Positions 51,341 to 61,823 of a stretch of 64,000 nt of DNA are shown in pieces. The stretch covers positions 397,001-461,000 of the forward strand of contig CAILHZ010000016.1 of assembly GCA_903834135.1 (NCBI GenBank), read 5' to 3'. The notes under the pieces are model-generated. The model made no database searches. It saw only the letters and a program-made list of their open reading frames with translations, and was not told the origin of the DNA. The stretch is from an uncultured Opitutia bacterium. Lineage in GTDB: Bacteria; Verrucomicrobiota; Verrucomicrobiia; Opitutales; Opitutaceae. The number at the start of each line of letters is the position of its first letter. The stretch's first letter is position 1. The translations under genes and the position numbers were made by a program.

Positions 51341-53616
51341 TTACCCCTAAACACGAACCGTTCATCCTCCCCTCAACTCCTATGAAGGAGTTCACGTGGC
51401 GCGCAGTGCTTACTGGCACTATTCTTGGTGTTATCTTCGGTGCCTCCTCTTTGTATCTCGCACTTAAGGTAGGATTAACTGTTAGCGCATCTATTCCTGT
51501 TGCGGTTATCTCCTTAGCATTATTTCGCGGTCTTTCTAAAATTGGGGTGCGAGACTCAACAATTTTAGAAAATAACATTACTCAAACAGCAGGCTCTGCC
51601 GGTGAATCGATTGCGTTTGGTGTAGCTGTAACAATGCCTGCTATTATGATTCTGGGTTTCGAACTTGAATTAACTCGTGTACTTTTAGTCGCTGTCCTTG
51701 GCGGACTACTCGGAATCTTAATGATGATACCTTTAAGACGAGCACTTATTGTAAAAGAGCACGGTATACTTAAGTATCCTGAAGGTACAGCATGTGCAGC
51801 AGTACTCGTTGCAGGCGTGTCTGAGGCCGATACTAAAGTTGCATCTCCTTCGGCACAAAAAGAAATTCAGGCAGCTCAAGAAGCAGGCCTTGGAAAATCT
51901 CCAGGAGGTAAAGTTATTTTTGCAGGATTTTTTACAGGGATGCTTTACAAGGTGCTTAATATAGCAGCTAAGGGATGGAAAGATGTACCCGAAAAGATTT
52001 TTGGAGCTCCATTCAATGCAGGATCTATTAGTATGGAAATCTCACCGGAATTAACCGGCGTGGGTTACATTATTGGCCCAAAGATTGGTGCCTTAATGTG
52101 CGGCGGAGGAGTACTCGCCTACCTAGTACTTATTCCACTTATTAAATTCTTTGGTGAACATATTTCAGGACCACTTGCCCCAGGTACTATTCCTATTTCT
52201 CAGATGGGCCCATCTCAAATCCGCAGTGCCTACATCTTATACATTGGTGCAGGTGCTGTAGCAGCCGGCGGAATTATAAGTCTTTTTAGATCTATTCCTA
52301 CGATTTGGAACGGCTTAAAAGCAGGCCTTAAAGATGTGGGCTTATTTAAACATGATGATGCTCCTGTATCTAATGACCGCACGGATCAAGACATCTCAAT
52401 GAAACTAGTGGGGATCGGTATTATTATTTTAATTGTTGGCATTATTGCAGCCCCGTCCCTGCATATGAATCCACTAGGAGCACTCTTGATTGTGGTATTT
52501 GGATTTCTCTTTGTAACTGTATCATCTCGTTTAACGGGAGAAATTGGTTCATCTTCGAATCCTATTTCAGGAATGACTGTAGCAACACTATTGCTCACAT
52601 GTCTTATCTTCTTAGTAGTCGGTTGGACTGGCGGCACCTACTATGTCACTGCACTTTCCGTAGGAGCGATTGTCTGTATCGCTAGCTCTAACGGAGGTGG
52701 TACCTCTCAAGATTTAAAAACAGGTTACATCTTAGGCTCTACTCCAAAGTATCAACAGATTGCAATTTTGGTTGGAGCGTTTGCCTCAGCAGTAGCTCTG
52801 GGACCAATCCTGATGAAGCTTAATGAATCTGCTACGATTTACGTTCCTGCAGTTCAGGCAGCACCAAACGGAATTAAAACAGACGCTTCTGTTCTTACAT
52901 TAGAAGAGCATATTGTTGGTCCACAGGCTAAGGATGATGCGCGCACTTATAAAGTTTGGCATAAAACAGATCTCGATGGCGGAATGCCAGGCAAGTACCT
53001 AGTCGATGGATCAGGCAAGGCTATCTGGTATGTTGATCCAGGAATTAACGGCCACTTTACCCATAGACCAGACGGTAGTGAGGTCCGTAAGTTTGACGCA
53101 CCTAAAGCGACTCTCATCTCATACATCATTAAAGGCATCTTAGATAGAAAACTTCCTTGGGCCTTAGTCTTACTCGGCGTAATGATTTCATTAGTTCTTG
53201 AACTATCTGGAGTGCCTTCACTTGCATTTGCAGTGGGCGTATATCTTCCTATCGCCTCTTCTACGCCGATTTGGATTGGTGGTTTAATTCGTTGGTTAGT
53301 GGATTGGCACCAACGCAAAAAACTAAAGCACTTAGAATTAAGTGAAGATCAACTTAATGCTGAAGCTGATAAGAGTTCAGGTGTTCTGCTTGCTTCAGGT
53401 TATATCGCTGGTGGAGCAATTGCAGGTATTGTAATCGCGTTTCTATCTGGTGTACTTGGCCCAATTGATATCGCTTTAAGCGACTGGTCGACTGCACATA
53501 ATCCATTTTTTGAAGGACCTTACTCGGACGCCTTATCGATGATTCCCTTCACGCTCCTTGCATTACTGCTTTATTTTGTAGGCAGAGAAAAAATCTTATC
53601 TACCAAGAAGCACTGA
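51337..53616 (+). CDS. OPT-family oligopeptide transporter
   Basis: EFTWRAVLTGTILGVIFGASSLYLALKVGLTVSASIPVAVISLALF; GEIGSSSNPISGMTVATL. Confidence 0.95.
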   Translation: MITPKHEPFILPSTPMKEFTWRAVLTGTILGVIFGASSLYLALKVGLTVSASIPVAVISLALFRGLSKIGVRDSTILENNITQTAGSAGESIAFGVAVTMPAIMILGFELELTRVLLVAVLGGLLGILMMIPLRRALIVKEHGILKYPEGTACAAVLVAGVSEADTKVASPSAQKEIQAAQEAGLGKSPGGKVIFAGFFTGMLYKVLNIAAKGWKDVPEKIFGAPFNAGSISMEISPELTGVGYIIGPKIGALMCGGGVLAYLVLIPLIKFFGEHISGPLAPGTIPISQMGPSQIRSAYILYIGAGAVAAGGIISLFRSIPTIWNGLKAGLKDVGLFKHDDAPVSNDRTDQDISMKLVGIGIIILIVGIIAAPSLHMNPLGALLIVVFGFLFVTVSSRLTGEIGSSSNPISGMTVATLLLTCLIFLVVGWTGGTYYVTALSVGAIVCIASSNGGGTSQDLKTGYILGSTPKYQQIAILVGAFASAVALGPILMKLNESATIYVPAVQAAPNGIKTDASVLTLEEHIVGPQAKDDARTYKVWHKTDLDGGMPGKYLVDGSGKAIWYVDPGINGHFTHRPDGSEVRKFDAPKATLISYIIKGILDRKLPWALVLLGVMISLVLELSGVPSLAFAVGVYLPIASSTPIWIGGLIRWLVDWHQRKKLKHLELSEDQLNAEADKSSGVLLASGYIAGGAIAGIVIAFLSGVLGPIDIALSDWSTAHNPFFEGPYSDALSMIPFTLLALLLYFVGREKILSTKKH

Positions 53617-53620
53617 TTAT

Positions 53621-54235
53621 ATGGCAAACGACAGAGAGCTTATTTTAAAACGCGTTAAAGACGCACTTGATCCCCTACCGGAAAGAGCAGCACTGCCTGA
53701 TTACGCAGGTGACTTAGCTGTCATGCGTAAAATTACAGCTGGAAGAGATCTACTCGAACTCTTCTCCGAGCGTATAAAATTGGTTAACGGTAGCGTAATT
53801 ACCTCAAAAGAACAATTACGAGACAGGTTAATCGAAGGCAAATGGATGCACGGCTACTGTGACCCAGCGTTATGGCCAGCATTAGCAGCAACATTGGGTA
53901 CTGGTTTTACTGTTGAGACAGAGTTCGACCGCACCCGCATTGATGATTACAGCTTTGCTATTACGCGCGCCGCAGGTGCTGTTGCTGAGACAGGAACAAT
54001 TATTCTAAGTGACGCATCTACAACGTATCGCTTAGCTGCGCTCACGCCTTGGGTTCATATTGCAGTAGTTAGTAAATCAGAAATATTATCTGATCTCTCT
54101 ATTGCTGTAGCTGCACTAGGGAAAGATCCAAACGTAATTTGGTGTACAGGCTCCTCGAGTACTGCAGACGTTGAAGGAATCTTAATTAGGGGCGTGCATG
54201 GCCCGGGCGTGCAGATTGCTCTCGTTATCGACTAA
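53621..54235 (+). CDS. lutC: LutC/YkgG family protein
   Basis: AAGAVAETGTIILSDASTTYRLAALTPWVHIAVV; completes the lut set with lutAB. Confidence 0.9.
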   Translation: MANDRELILKRVKDALDPLPERAALPDYAGDLAVMRKITAGRDLLELFSERIKLVNGSVITSKEQLRDRLIEGKWMHGYCDPALWPALAATLGTGFTVETEFDRTRIDDYSFAITRAAGAVAETGTIILSDASTTYRLAALTPWVHIAVVSKSEILSDLSIAVAALGKDPNVIWCTGSSSTADVEGILIRGVHGPGVQIALVID

Positions 54236-54238
54236 AGT

Positions 54239-55042
54239 CTAAACAACTTCGTCGATAACAGGATTAGTTAAGGTACCAATCTTTTCAATTTCGATTGAGA
54301 TTGAATCACCAGCCTTAAGAAATACTTGAGGCTTACGTGCAAAACCTACTCCGTGCGGAGTACCCGTAAGGATCACTGTTCCTGGAAGAAGGGTCTTACT
54401 TGAACTTAAAAATTCGATGAGAGTTCTTACATCAAAGACCATGTCATCGGTATTCCAGTCCTGCATCACTGCGCCATTTAAGATCGTTTTAATTTTGAGT
54501 GAATTCGGATTAGGAATTTCATCTGCCGTTATTAATACAGGCCCCAAGGGACAAAACGTATCAAAGCTTTTACCTTGGCAAAATTGACCACCCCCTAAAC
54601 GTTGTTGCCAATCACGAGCAGACACATCGTTTGCACAGGTGTAACCGAGCACATAATCAAGAGCATTTGCCTTAGTAGCATTTTTACATGTCTTGCCTAT
54701 AACAACGGCCAATTCGCATTCGAAATCTACTTCGGTACTCGGTAATTTAACAGGAATCTCAATAGGATCTCCTGGATTTTGAAGTGAATTCGTGCTTTTC
54801 AAAAAAAGCATAGGGCGTTCAGGAACACCGCGACCACCCTCTTCAGCGTGCTTACGATAATTAAGTCCGATAGCTAAAATATTAACAGGAGAAACAGGAG
54901 CGAGTGTTTTACCCAACTGAACAATTTGGTCAGTCACTTTATAGCTTCCAAAAATATCACCGCTAATTTCATGTGCTGAACCATTGGTTTGAATGGCTGC
55001 ATAAGCGGGGCCATGCGGGGTAAGATGACGAATAATTTTCAT
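54239..55042 (-). CDS. Fumarylacetoacetate hydrolase family protein
   Basis: AIGLNYRKHAEE; EVDFECELAVVIGK; GYTCANDVSARDWQ; GTPHGVGFARKP. Confidence 0.94.
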   Translation of the reverse strand: MKIIRHLTPHGPAYAAIQTNGSAHEISGDIFGSYKVTDQIVQLGKTLAPVSPVNILAIGLNYRKHAEEGGRGVPERPMLFLKSTNSLQNPGDPIEIPVKLPSTEVDFECELAVVIGKTCKNATKANALDYVLGYTCANDVSARDWQQRLGGGQFCQGKSFDTFCPLGPVLITADEIPNPNSLKIKTILNGAVMQDWNTDDMVFDVRTLIEFLSSSKTLLPGTVILTGTPHGVGFARKPQVFLKAGDSISIEIEKIGTLTNPVIDEVV

Positions 55043-55054
55043 GGTGTAAATCTT

Positions 55055-57922
55055 TTAAGCCTTAGCTGATTCAGTGTATGCTTCCATACCTACACATGAG
55101 CATACTAAATTACGATCACCGTAAACATTATCGACTCTGCCAACAGATGGCCAAAATTTGCTAACACGAGTCCATGCACTAGGATAAGCAGCCATTTCAC
55201 GTGAGTATGCATGTGACCATGAATCGGAAATCACAACTGCAGCTGTATGAGGAGCTCCTTTAAGTGGATTATCAATCGGATCTGCTTTTCCTGTAACGAC
55301 GGCGTGCATTTCTTCGTAAATTGAAAGCAGTGCATCACAGAAACGATCAAGCTCATCTTTATTTTCACTTTCTGTTGGCTCAATCATGAGAGTACCCGGA
55401 ACCGGGAAGGACATAGTAGGCGCATGATAGCCGTAGTCCATAAGACGCTTTGCAACGTCTTCGACTTCGATGCCGTTCTTTTTCCAAGCTCTAAAATCCA
55501 AAATACACTCGTGCGCAACGAGCGCACAATTTCCTTTATATAAAACAGGGAATCGTGCTTCTAAACGCTTAGCCATGTAGTTTGCATTGAGAATTGCTGT
55601 TTTTGTTGCGCGAGTCAGACCATCTGGACCCATCATTCGAATATACATCCACGATATAACAAGAATAGATGCACTGCCCCAAGGAGCAGCAGAGACCGCA
55701 CCTAGTCGTTCCCCGTGTGATTCGTAAACTGGAACAACCGAATGATTAGGAAGATGTTTTGCAAGATGCGCTGCTACAGCAATAGGGCCCATACCTGGTC
55801 CGCCACCACCGTGTGGGATACAAAATGTTTTATGTAGGTTTAAGTGACAAACGTCTGCACCAATATGTCCAGGCGAAGTAAGGCCCACTTGTGCATTCAT
55901 GTTTGCACCGTCCATGTAGACCTGACCTCCATGCAGATGTACGAAAGCACAAATTTCTTTAATCGCACTTTCAAACACACCGTGTGTTGAAGGATAGGTG
56001 ATCATCAAAGCTGCAAGGTCATGCGTGTGGGCTTCGGTTTTCGCCTTTAAGTCCGCAACGTCAATATTGCCCTGGCTATCGCAGGCCACTGCAACAACTT
56101 TGTAGCCGCACAAGCTAGCGCTAGCAGGATTAGTTCCATGTGCACTGGTTGGAATTAGACATACATTTCTTGAACTCTGACCACGCGCTTCATGATATGC
56201 GCGGATAGCTAAGAGTCCGGCATACTCACCTTGAGAACCTGCATTAGGCTGTAATGAAACAGCAGCGAATCCTGTAATTTCTGAAAGCCATGTTTCTAAA
56301 TCTTTAAATAACTTTGCATAGCCCTTTGTTTGATCTACCGGAGCAAAAGGATGTAGCTTACTAAACAGTGGCCAAGAAACAGGAAACATTTCGCTAGTTG
56401 CATTGAGTTTCATTGTACATGAACCCAATGAAATCATTGAATGACATAAGGATAAATCTTTTGCCTCTAAGCGTTTTATATACCTGAGCATTTCATGCTC
56501 GGTGTGATACCGTGCAAACACGGGGTGCTTTAGAAATTCTGATTTCCTGTCTAATACTCCAAAGCTACTTGCTGGGACAGAAGACTTATCTGTTGAAGCT
56601 TTAATTGCACCTTTGAAAAAGGAGATAAGTGTTTTTACATCTTCAGCTGAAGCAACTTCATCTAAGGATATTCCAACTGAAGTTGCCGAGATGTGCTTTA
56701 AATTAATATTTTTTGCTAGAGACGCTACATGCACAAGCGATGCATCTAGCCCACTGACAGTAAGTGTATCAAATACAGGCTCTGCATTCACATGAGCTCC
56801 TAGAGCTCGAAGTCCAGAAGCTAAAAGTTCTGTTAAACCTCGCACCCTTAAAGCAATACGTTTCAAACCTTCCGGTCCGTGATAAACAGCATACATCGAA
56901 GCCATCACAGCCAAGAGGACTTGAGCTGTACAAATATTAGACGTGGCTTTTTCTCGGCGTATATGTTGTTCGCGTGTTCCAAGCGCTAAACGCATAGCTG
57001 GATTACCTTGTGCATCTTTGGATACACCTACTAAGCGACCTGGCATTTGTCTTTTGTAAGTATCTTTTGTCGCTAGAAATCCTGCATGCGGTCCACCAAA
57101 ACCCATAGGTACACCAAACCTCTGTGCTGAACCAACGGCTACATCTGCTCCGAATTCACCTGGAGGGCGAAGTAAAGTTAAAGCCAAAAGATCAGTCGCA
57201 GCTATACACGCTGCACCCACGGAATGCGCTTTCTGGAAGAAAGTAGAGAAGTCGTGAATAGATCCTGTTGAATCTGGATATTGAACAAGTACTCCAAAAC
57301 ATGCCGATGTTGGCACAAAGGTTTTATGATCTCCTACAACAACGGAAACGCCCACCGGCTTAGCGCGTGTTTTAACAATATCAATTGTCTGTGGATAACA
57401 ATTTTCTGATACAAAGAATTCATTAGCTACACCGCCTTCATTCATGCGGAAGCACATCATCATAGCCTCTGCTGCTGCTGTGCCTTCATCGAGCAGCGAT
57501 GCATTTGAAATATCAAGACCTGTAAGTTCTGTGATAACAGTTTGAAAATTAAGAAGAGCTTCTAAACGACCTTGCGAAATTTCTGCTTGGTAAGGCGTAT
57601 AAGCGGTATACCAACCTGGATTTTCAAAAATAGTTCTCTGAATAACTCCTGGTGTAAGTGTTTCATAATAACCCATACCGATAAAGCTGCGGTTTAGTTT
57701 ATTCTGCTCAGCAATCGCTTTGAGTTCGCTGAGTGCTTCGCTTTCAGAGGCAGCTTCTGGCAATTGCATAGGTCCACGACGAATACCTGCAGGCACGGCA
57801 GTATCTATCAGGGCATCAAGCGAACTATAGCCGAGCGCATTAAGCATTTCGTGTGTCGCATGGGTATCGTCGCCTAGGTGGCGTCTTGCGAAACTATCTT
57901 CATGAGCAAACAGGGATTGCAT
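55055..57922 (-). CDS. gcvP: Glycine dehydrogenase (P-protein), single-chain
   Basis: [10 protein letters not shown]-term; [40 protein letters not shown]. Confidence 0.97.
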   Translation of the reverse strand: MQSLFAHEDSFARRHLGDDTHATHEMLNALGYSSLDALIDTAVPAGIRRGPMQLPEAASESEALSELKAIAEQNKLNRSFIGMGYYETLTPGVIQRTIFENPGWYTAYTPYQAEISQGRLEALLNFQTVITELTGLDISNASLLDEGTAAAEAMMMCFRMNEGGVANEFFVSENCYPQTIDIVKTRAKPVGVSVVVGDHKTFVPTSACFGVLVQYPDSTGSIHDFSTFFQKAHSVGAACIAATDLLALTLLRPPGEFGADVAVGSAQRFGVPMGFGGPHAGFLATKDTYKRQMPGRLVGVSKDAQGNPAMRLALGTREQHIRREKATSNICTAQVLLAVMASMYAVYHGPEGLKRIALRVRGLTELLASGLRALGAHVNAEPVFDTLTVSGLDASLVHVASLAKNINLKHISATSVGISLDEVASAEDVKTLISFFKGAIKASTDKSSVPASSFGVLDRKSEFLKHPVFARYHTEHEMLRYIKRLEAKDLSLCHSMISLGSCTMKLNATSEMFPVSWPLFSKLHPFAPVDQTKGYAKLFKDLETWLSEITGFAAVSLQPNAGSQGEYAGLLAIRAYHEARGQSSRNVCLIPTSAHGTNPASASLCGYKVVAVACDSQGNIDVADLKAKTEAHTHDLAALMITYPSTHGVFESAIKEICAFVHLHGGQVYMDGANMNAQVGLTSPGHIGADVCHLNLHKTFCIPHGGGGPGMGPIAVAAHLAKHLPNHSVVPVYESHGERLGAVSAAPWGSASILVISWMYIRMMGPDGLTRATKTAILNANYMAKRLEARFPVLYKGNCALVAHECILDFRAWKKNGIEVEDVAKRLMDYGYHAPTMSFPVPGTLMIEPTESENKDELDRFCDALLSIYEEMHAVVTGKADPIDNPLKGAPHTAAVVISDSWSHAYSREMAAYPSAWTRVSKFWPSVGRVDNVYGDRNLVCSCVGMEAYTESAKA

Positions 57923-58032
57923 ACTTAAAGCTCAAGGTAACGAGACTGTTAGTTCGCGCAACCGAGAATCTAAAAGAGATAAAGAGATAAGCATTTATTC
58001 ATGCGCCGAAATATCATCTACTTTCCTTAACC

Positions 58033-58710
58033 GTGAAAGAGCCTAAGCCAAAAACCCTTCATAGGACCCGTGAACAAAGGGCTGCTTATATAGATAAACG
58101 CTTGGCCGCACTTTACCCAAAAACTCTTATACCCTTAGATCATAAGGATACGTATACACTCCTTGTAGCCGTTCTCTTATCTGCTCAATGCACAGATAAA
58201 CGAGTAAATCTCATCACTCCCTCTTTATTTGCCTTAGCAGACACCCCAGAAAAGATGCAGCATGTTCCTGTTGATCATATACGTAAGATCATCCGGCCAT
58301 GCGGCTTGTCTCCTAGAAAATCCAAGGCCATCTCTGAACTTTCCCGTCTTTTAGTTGAAAACCACTCAGGCCAAGTCCCTAAAGACCAGGAAGCGCTAGA
58401 AAAACTTCCTGGCGTAGGGCATAAAACTGCAAGTGTGGTTATGGCCCAGGCGTTTGGGGTGCCTTCATTTCCAGTAGATACTCATATTCATAGACTTGCA
58501 CAACGTTGGCGCCTGACATCGGGTAAAAATGTAGTTCAAACTGAGAAAGATTTGAAATTCCTCTTCCCGGAAGCTCACTGGAACGCCTTACACTTACGTA
58601 TCATATTCTATGGCAGAGAGTTCTGTACAGCCCGAGGCTGCGACGGGACGCTTTGTCCTATTTGCCGAACTCTATTCCCGGGAAGACGTCCCGTTTGCAC
58701 ACGCAAATGA
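58033..58710 (+). CDS. nth: Endonuclease III
   Basis: LLSAQCTDKRVN; LPGVGHKTASVVMAQAFGVPSFPVDTHIHRLAQR; Cys-rich C-terminus. Confidence 0.93.
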   Translation: MKEPKPKTLHRTREQRAAYIDKRLAALYPKTLIPLDHKDTYTLLVAVLLSAQCTDKRVNLITPSLFALADTPEKMQHVPVDHIRKIIRPCGLSPRKSKAISELSRLLVENHSGQVPKDQEALEKLPGVGHKTASVVMAQAFGVPSFPVDTHIHRLAQRWRLTSGKNVVQTEKDLKFLFPEAHWNALHLRIIFYGREFCTARGCDGTLCPICRTLFPGRRPVCTRK

Positions 58711-58865
58711 CGTCACTTTGAGAGCTGAAAATTGCTTGCCAGCAGCAGCTCACTTGTGTGTGTTCTCCCTTCCTTTAGTAACAAACAATCAACCTATAAC
58801 CATCACCGATCGCAAGGCGGCCCTCATTGGTCGACCTGTGTCTCGAACGATACATAGATCTATAT

Positions 58866-59762
58866 ATGAACATTAGCGTCACTCCAAAAGACCTGCTAGA
58901 TGCAGGCGTACACTTCGGCCATCAAACAAAGCGCTGGAACCCACGTTCCAAGCCTTACATTTTTGATCACCGCCAAGGTATCACCATTATCGATCTCGCA
59001 AAGACCCATTCGGCTCTCGAGAAAGCATCCTCCTTTGTTGAGGACTTAGTAGCTAATGGTAGCTCCATTTTATTAGTAGGCACAAAACGCCAAGCTAAGG
59101 AAATCGTTCGTGAAGCAGCTGCTGCAAGCAACATGCCTTACTGCGTTGACCGCTGGTTAGGTGGTACCCTCACGAATCACGAAACCGTTAAGCGTTCTAT
59201 CGCTAAGTATAAGAAGTACCAGGCCATGGAAACGTCCGGCGAAATGTCTAAGCTTCCTCGTAAGGAAGAATCCGCTATCAAGCGCGAAATGACACGTATG
59301 CAACGTAACTTCAATGGTATCGCTGACATGGGCGGTCTTCCAGCAGCTATGTTCGTAGTTGACGTAAGTCACGAAGGAATCGCTGTAGCAGAAGCTAAAC
59401 GTTGTAACATTCCTTGTATCGCTCTTGTTGATACAAATTCAGATCCTACTTTAGTTTCTCACCCAATCCCAGGCAATGACGACGCAGTAAAGTCGATCAG
59501 AATCATTGTTGAAACAATCCTTGCTGCTATCCAATCAGGATTAGCACAACGTGACGTTCGCCGCGCACAACGCGGTGCAGCTGCTGCGGATGCAAAAGCT
59601 CAGGCTGCTGCCCAAAGCGCAGTTTCAGCAACAGGCGAAGTTGATTTATCCAAAGTCGTACTTCCTGCTGATATCGCTGCTGCTGTTGAAGGTGAAACCG
59701 AAGCTGCAGCTATCAAGCGCAAAGCTGCACGTCCTAAGAAAGCTTTAGTTAAAGCTGAATAA
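58866..59762 (+). CDS. rpsB: Ribosomal protein S2 (ATG 58866 preferred over track start 58827)
   Basis: [45 protein letters not shown]. Confidence 0.97.
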   Translation: MNISVTPKDLLDAGVHFGHQTKRWNPRSKPYIFDHRQGITIIDLAKTHSALEKASSFVEDLVANGSSILLVGTKRQAKEIVREAAAASNMPYCVDRWLGGTLTNHETVKRSIAKYKKYQAMETSGEMSKLPRKEESAIKREMTRMQRNFNGIADMGGLPAAMFVVDVSHEGIAVAEAKRCNIPCIALVDTNSDPTLVSHPIPGNDDAVKSIRIIVETILAAIQSGLAQRDVRRAQRGAAAADAKAQAAAQSAVSATGEVDLSKVVLPADIAAAVEGETEAAAIKRKAARPKKALVKAE

Positions 59763-59786
59763 TCACTTAGCACTCTTTAAAGTTCC

Positions 59787-60380
59787 ATGAGCACTCTCAT
59801 CACTGCACAAATGGTTAATGATCTCCGTGGCCAAACTGGCTCGGGGCTTCTTGACTGTAAAAAAGCACTTACTGAAACCAACGGTAACGTTGAAGAAGCA
59901 ATTACAATTCTTCGCAAAAAAGGTGCCGCATCAGCTGCTAAAAAAGCTGATCGTGCAACACGCGAAGGTTTAATTGAAAGCTACATTCACTTAGGCGGCA
60001 AAGTGGGCGTACTTATCGAAGTGAACTGCGAAACAGATTTCGTAGCTCGTAACGATGAATTTCGTGCTTTCGTAAAAGACCTCTGCTTGCAAATCGCTGC
60101 AGCAAGTCCTCTCTACATTTCACGCGATCAAGTTCCAGAATCACTCATTGCTTCAGAACGCGAAATCGCTACAGCTCAAGTTGAAGGTAAGCCACCAGCA
60201 GCGGTTCAAAAGATCGTTGAAGGTAAACTTGAAAAATTCTTCTCCACTATCTGCTTAATTGATCAGCCTTTTGTAAAAGATGCTGAAAAGACTGTGAAAG
60301 AAATGCTTACCCAGAAGATTTCAAAAATCGGCGAGAATATGCAAATCCGCCGCTTTGTTCGCTATAAGCTCGGAGAGTAA
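59787..60380 (+). CDS. tsf: Elongation factor Ts
   Basis: VNDLRGQTGSGLLDCKKALTETNGNVEEAI; VLIEVNCETDFVARNDEF. Confidence 0.97.
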   Translation: MSTLITAQMVNDLRGQTGSGLLDCKKALTETNGNVEEAITILRKKGAASAAKKADRATREGLIESYIHLGGKVGVLIEVNCETDFVARNDEFRAFVKDLCLQIAAASPLYISRDQVPESLIASEREIATAQVEGKPPAAVQKIVEGKLEKFFSTICLIDQPFVKDAEKTVKEMLTQKISKIGENMQIRRFVRYKLGE

Positions 60381-60403
60381 GTCACTCCTGATAAAAAATT
60401 TAA

Positions 60404-60431
60404 CTCACCGTTTACGAGGTGGGTTTTTTTG
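60404..60431 (+). terminator. Rho-independent terminator after rpsB-tsf
   Basis: Hairpin ACTCACC-gtttacga-GGTGGGT (one G-T wobble) running into a T7 tract. Confidence 0.85.
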
Positions 60432-60480
60432 TGCCCACTGCCTTGAGTTGCAAAAGTAACTCTCCAGGTATAAGTCTTAA

Positions 60481-60945
60481 TTGAAATACTCGATTGCACT
60501 TATGTCCTACATTCCAGACAAGCCATCAGCCCACAAAGTAACTCGAGTCGCTATTGTTACACGAGGGCTCAGCAATAGATGCCCTAATTGTGGAGAAAAG
60601 AGCCTTTTCGCAAAAGGCTCTCTATTTAAAATTAATGACGCGTGTTCTGACTGCGGACTTAAGATCAATCGCGATAATGACGAAGGCTTTTTTTTAGGTT
60701 CAATGTCTTTGAACTACGGCGTAACACTGATGGGGTTTTTAGCGCCTCTTGGCATAATGGCTTACACAGGTGTAATTGGCTCATCATTAGCGATAACTCT
60801 GGCAGGTATAGGTGCAATTTTGGTTCCTATTTTACTGTACCGCTCTTCACGCAGTTGGTGGCTTATGAATTATTATTTCTTTTTGCCCCACCATTTACCA
60901 GCCAACCAAGTGGATAACACGCCAAAGGGTGATGGAAATTTATAA
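60481..60945 (+). CDS. DUF983-family zinc-ribbon membrane protein
   Basis: NRCPNCGEKSLFAKGSLFKINDACSDCGLKINRDNDEGFFLGSMSLNYG. Confidence 0.88.
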   Translation: MKYSIALMSYIPDKPSAHKVTRVAIVTRGLSNRCPNCGEKSLFAKGSLFKINDACSDCGLKINRDNDEGFFLGSMSLNYGVTLMGFLAPLGIMAYTGVIGSSLAITLAGIGAILVPILLYRSSRSWWLMNYYFFLPHHLPANQVDNTPKGDGNL

Positions 60946-60973
60946 AAAAGGGCGACCCGTTTAAAAGTCGCCC
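60944..60973 (-). terminator. Rho-independent terminator for the 60995-61507 minus-strand gene
   Basis: GGGCGAC...GTCGCCC 7-bp stem; on the minus strand it is followed by a T6 tract. Confidence 0.8.
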
Positions 60974-60994
60974 GTTAAAATTAGCTGTCTGCGA

Positions 60995-61507
60995 TTAACG
61001 CCAGTAACCGCGGTAGTAGACATAATGTCCGCCACGGTAAGCCCAGTGAGCTGCAACAAAATTGCGGTGGTATGCAGGTGGTACAGCCCAATAACCTGGA
61101 ACCCACAAATAACCTTGCCCGTTAAAATCCCAAAAACCAGGAACCCAAACTGCATCAGGACGAGGTTGTGCCACGACAACTTCTGCTTTGGGAGCCGGTG
61201 AAACGGGAGGTGGCTCAGAATAAACAATTTGTGTACGTGCTTCACGCTCTGAGGTGTACAAAGTACCGCGCTGGTTATCGACACTGTTACCGATTGTACC
61301 GCCAGCGATAGCGCCAACAGTCCCACCAATAAGTGCACCAGCTAAGCTATTATGGCTACTGCTGTTATTGCCTAGGATTGCGCCTGCTAGCGCACCAATA
61401 GCACCACCAGTGACGGCGCCTTGCTGAGTATTAGGGCCAGTGCCCACGCATCCAGAACAAAGGACACAGAGAGATAAAATGGTAATCAGGTTTGTTTGCT
61501 TGCTCAT
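60995..61507 (-). CDS. Glycine-zipper lipoprotein with YXWGXW-like C-terminal region
   Basis: Lipobox LCSGC; alternating GGAIGALAGAILGN segments; VWVPGFWDFNGQGYLWVPGYWAVPP. Confidence 0.87.
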   Translation of the reverse strand: MSKQTNLITILSLCVLCSGCVGTGPNTQQGAVTGGAIGALAGAILGNNSSSHNSLAGALIGGTVGAIAGGTIGNSVDNQRGTLYTSEREARTQIVYSEPPPVSPAPKAEVVVAQPRPDAVWVPGFWDFNGQGYLWVPGYWAVPPAYHRNFVAAHWAYRGGHYVYYRGYWR

Positions 61508-61665
61508 AAAATGGTTAGTTTAAGTAAGATATGTGTCACGTGAAGCAAGACGAATGTTCCATGCTTATAGATTCAGATAAAGATCCGTATCTATATTTAA
61601 ATCATTGATTATAATATAATTATACCTAATAAATTCGAATTATAGAGGATAACGACCCTATAAAA

Positions 61666-61699
61666 CACAAGAGGCGCTCTAAAAAGAGCGCCCCGTGTG
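61666..61699. terminator. Strong intergenic hairpin (possible terminator or RNA structure)
   Basis: Perfect 8-bp stem GGCGCTCT-aaaa-AGAGCGCC with outer CACA/TGTG pairing; no T tract adjacent. Confidence 0.5.
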
Positions 61700-61823
61700 A
61701 CCTAACACCAAGCAAACCGTAAGAACACCTAACATCATCCATCTTTTAAATGGAGTGATTACACATTGGGATAGACGCTAACCTGATTTAAATGCTCAAA
61801 AAAAATCTAAGAAAATCAATCGA

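Noticed and set aside
52830-53110. Soluble-looking insertion in the OPT transporter as a new domain
   Set aside because: I recall similar segments (YLVDGSGK...VDPGINGH...DGSEVRKFDAPKA) in other bacterial OPT proteins, so likely a family feature.
58643-58694. ACGGGACG...CGTCCCGT inverted repeat at the 3' end of nth as a possible rpsB leader structure
   Set aside because: Largely inside nth coding sequence with a 36-nt loop; not distinguishable from chance without covariation.
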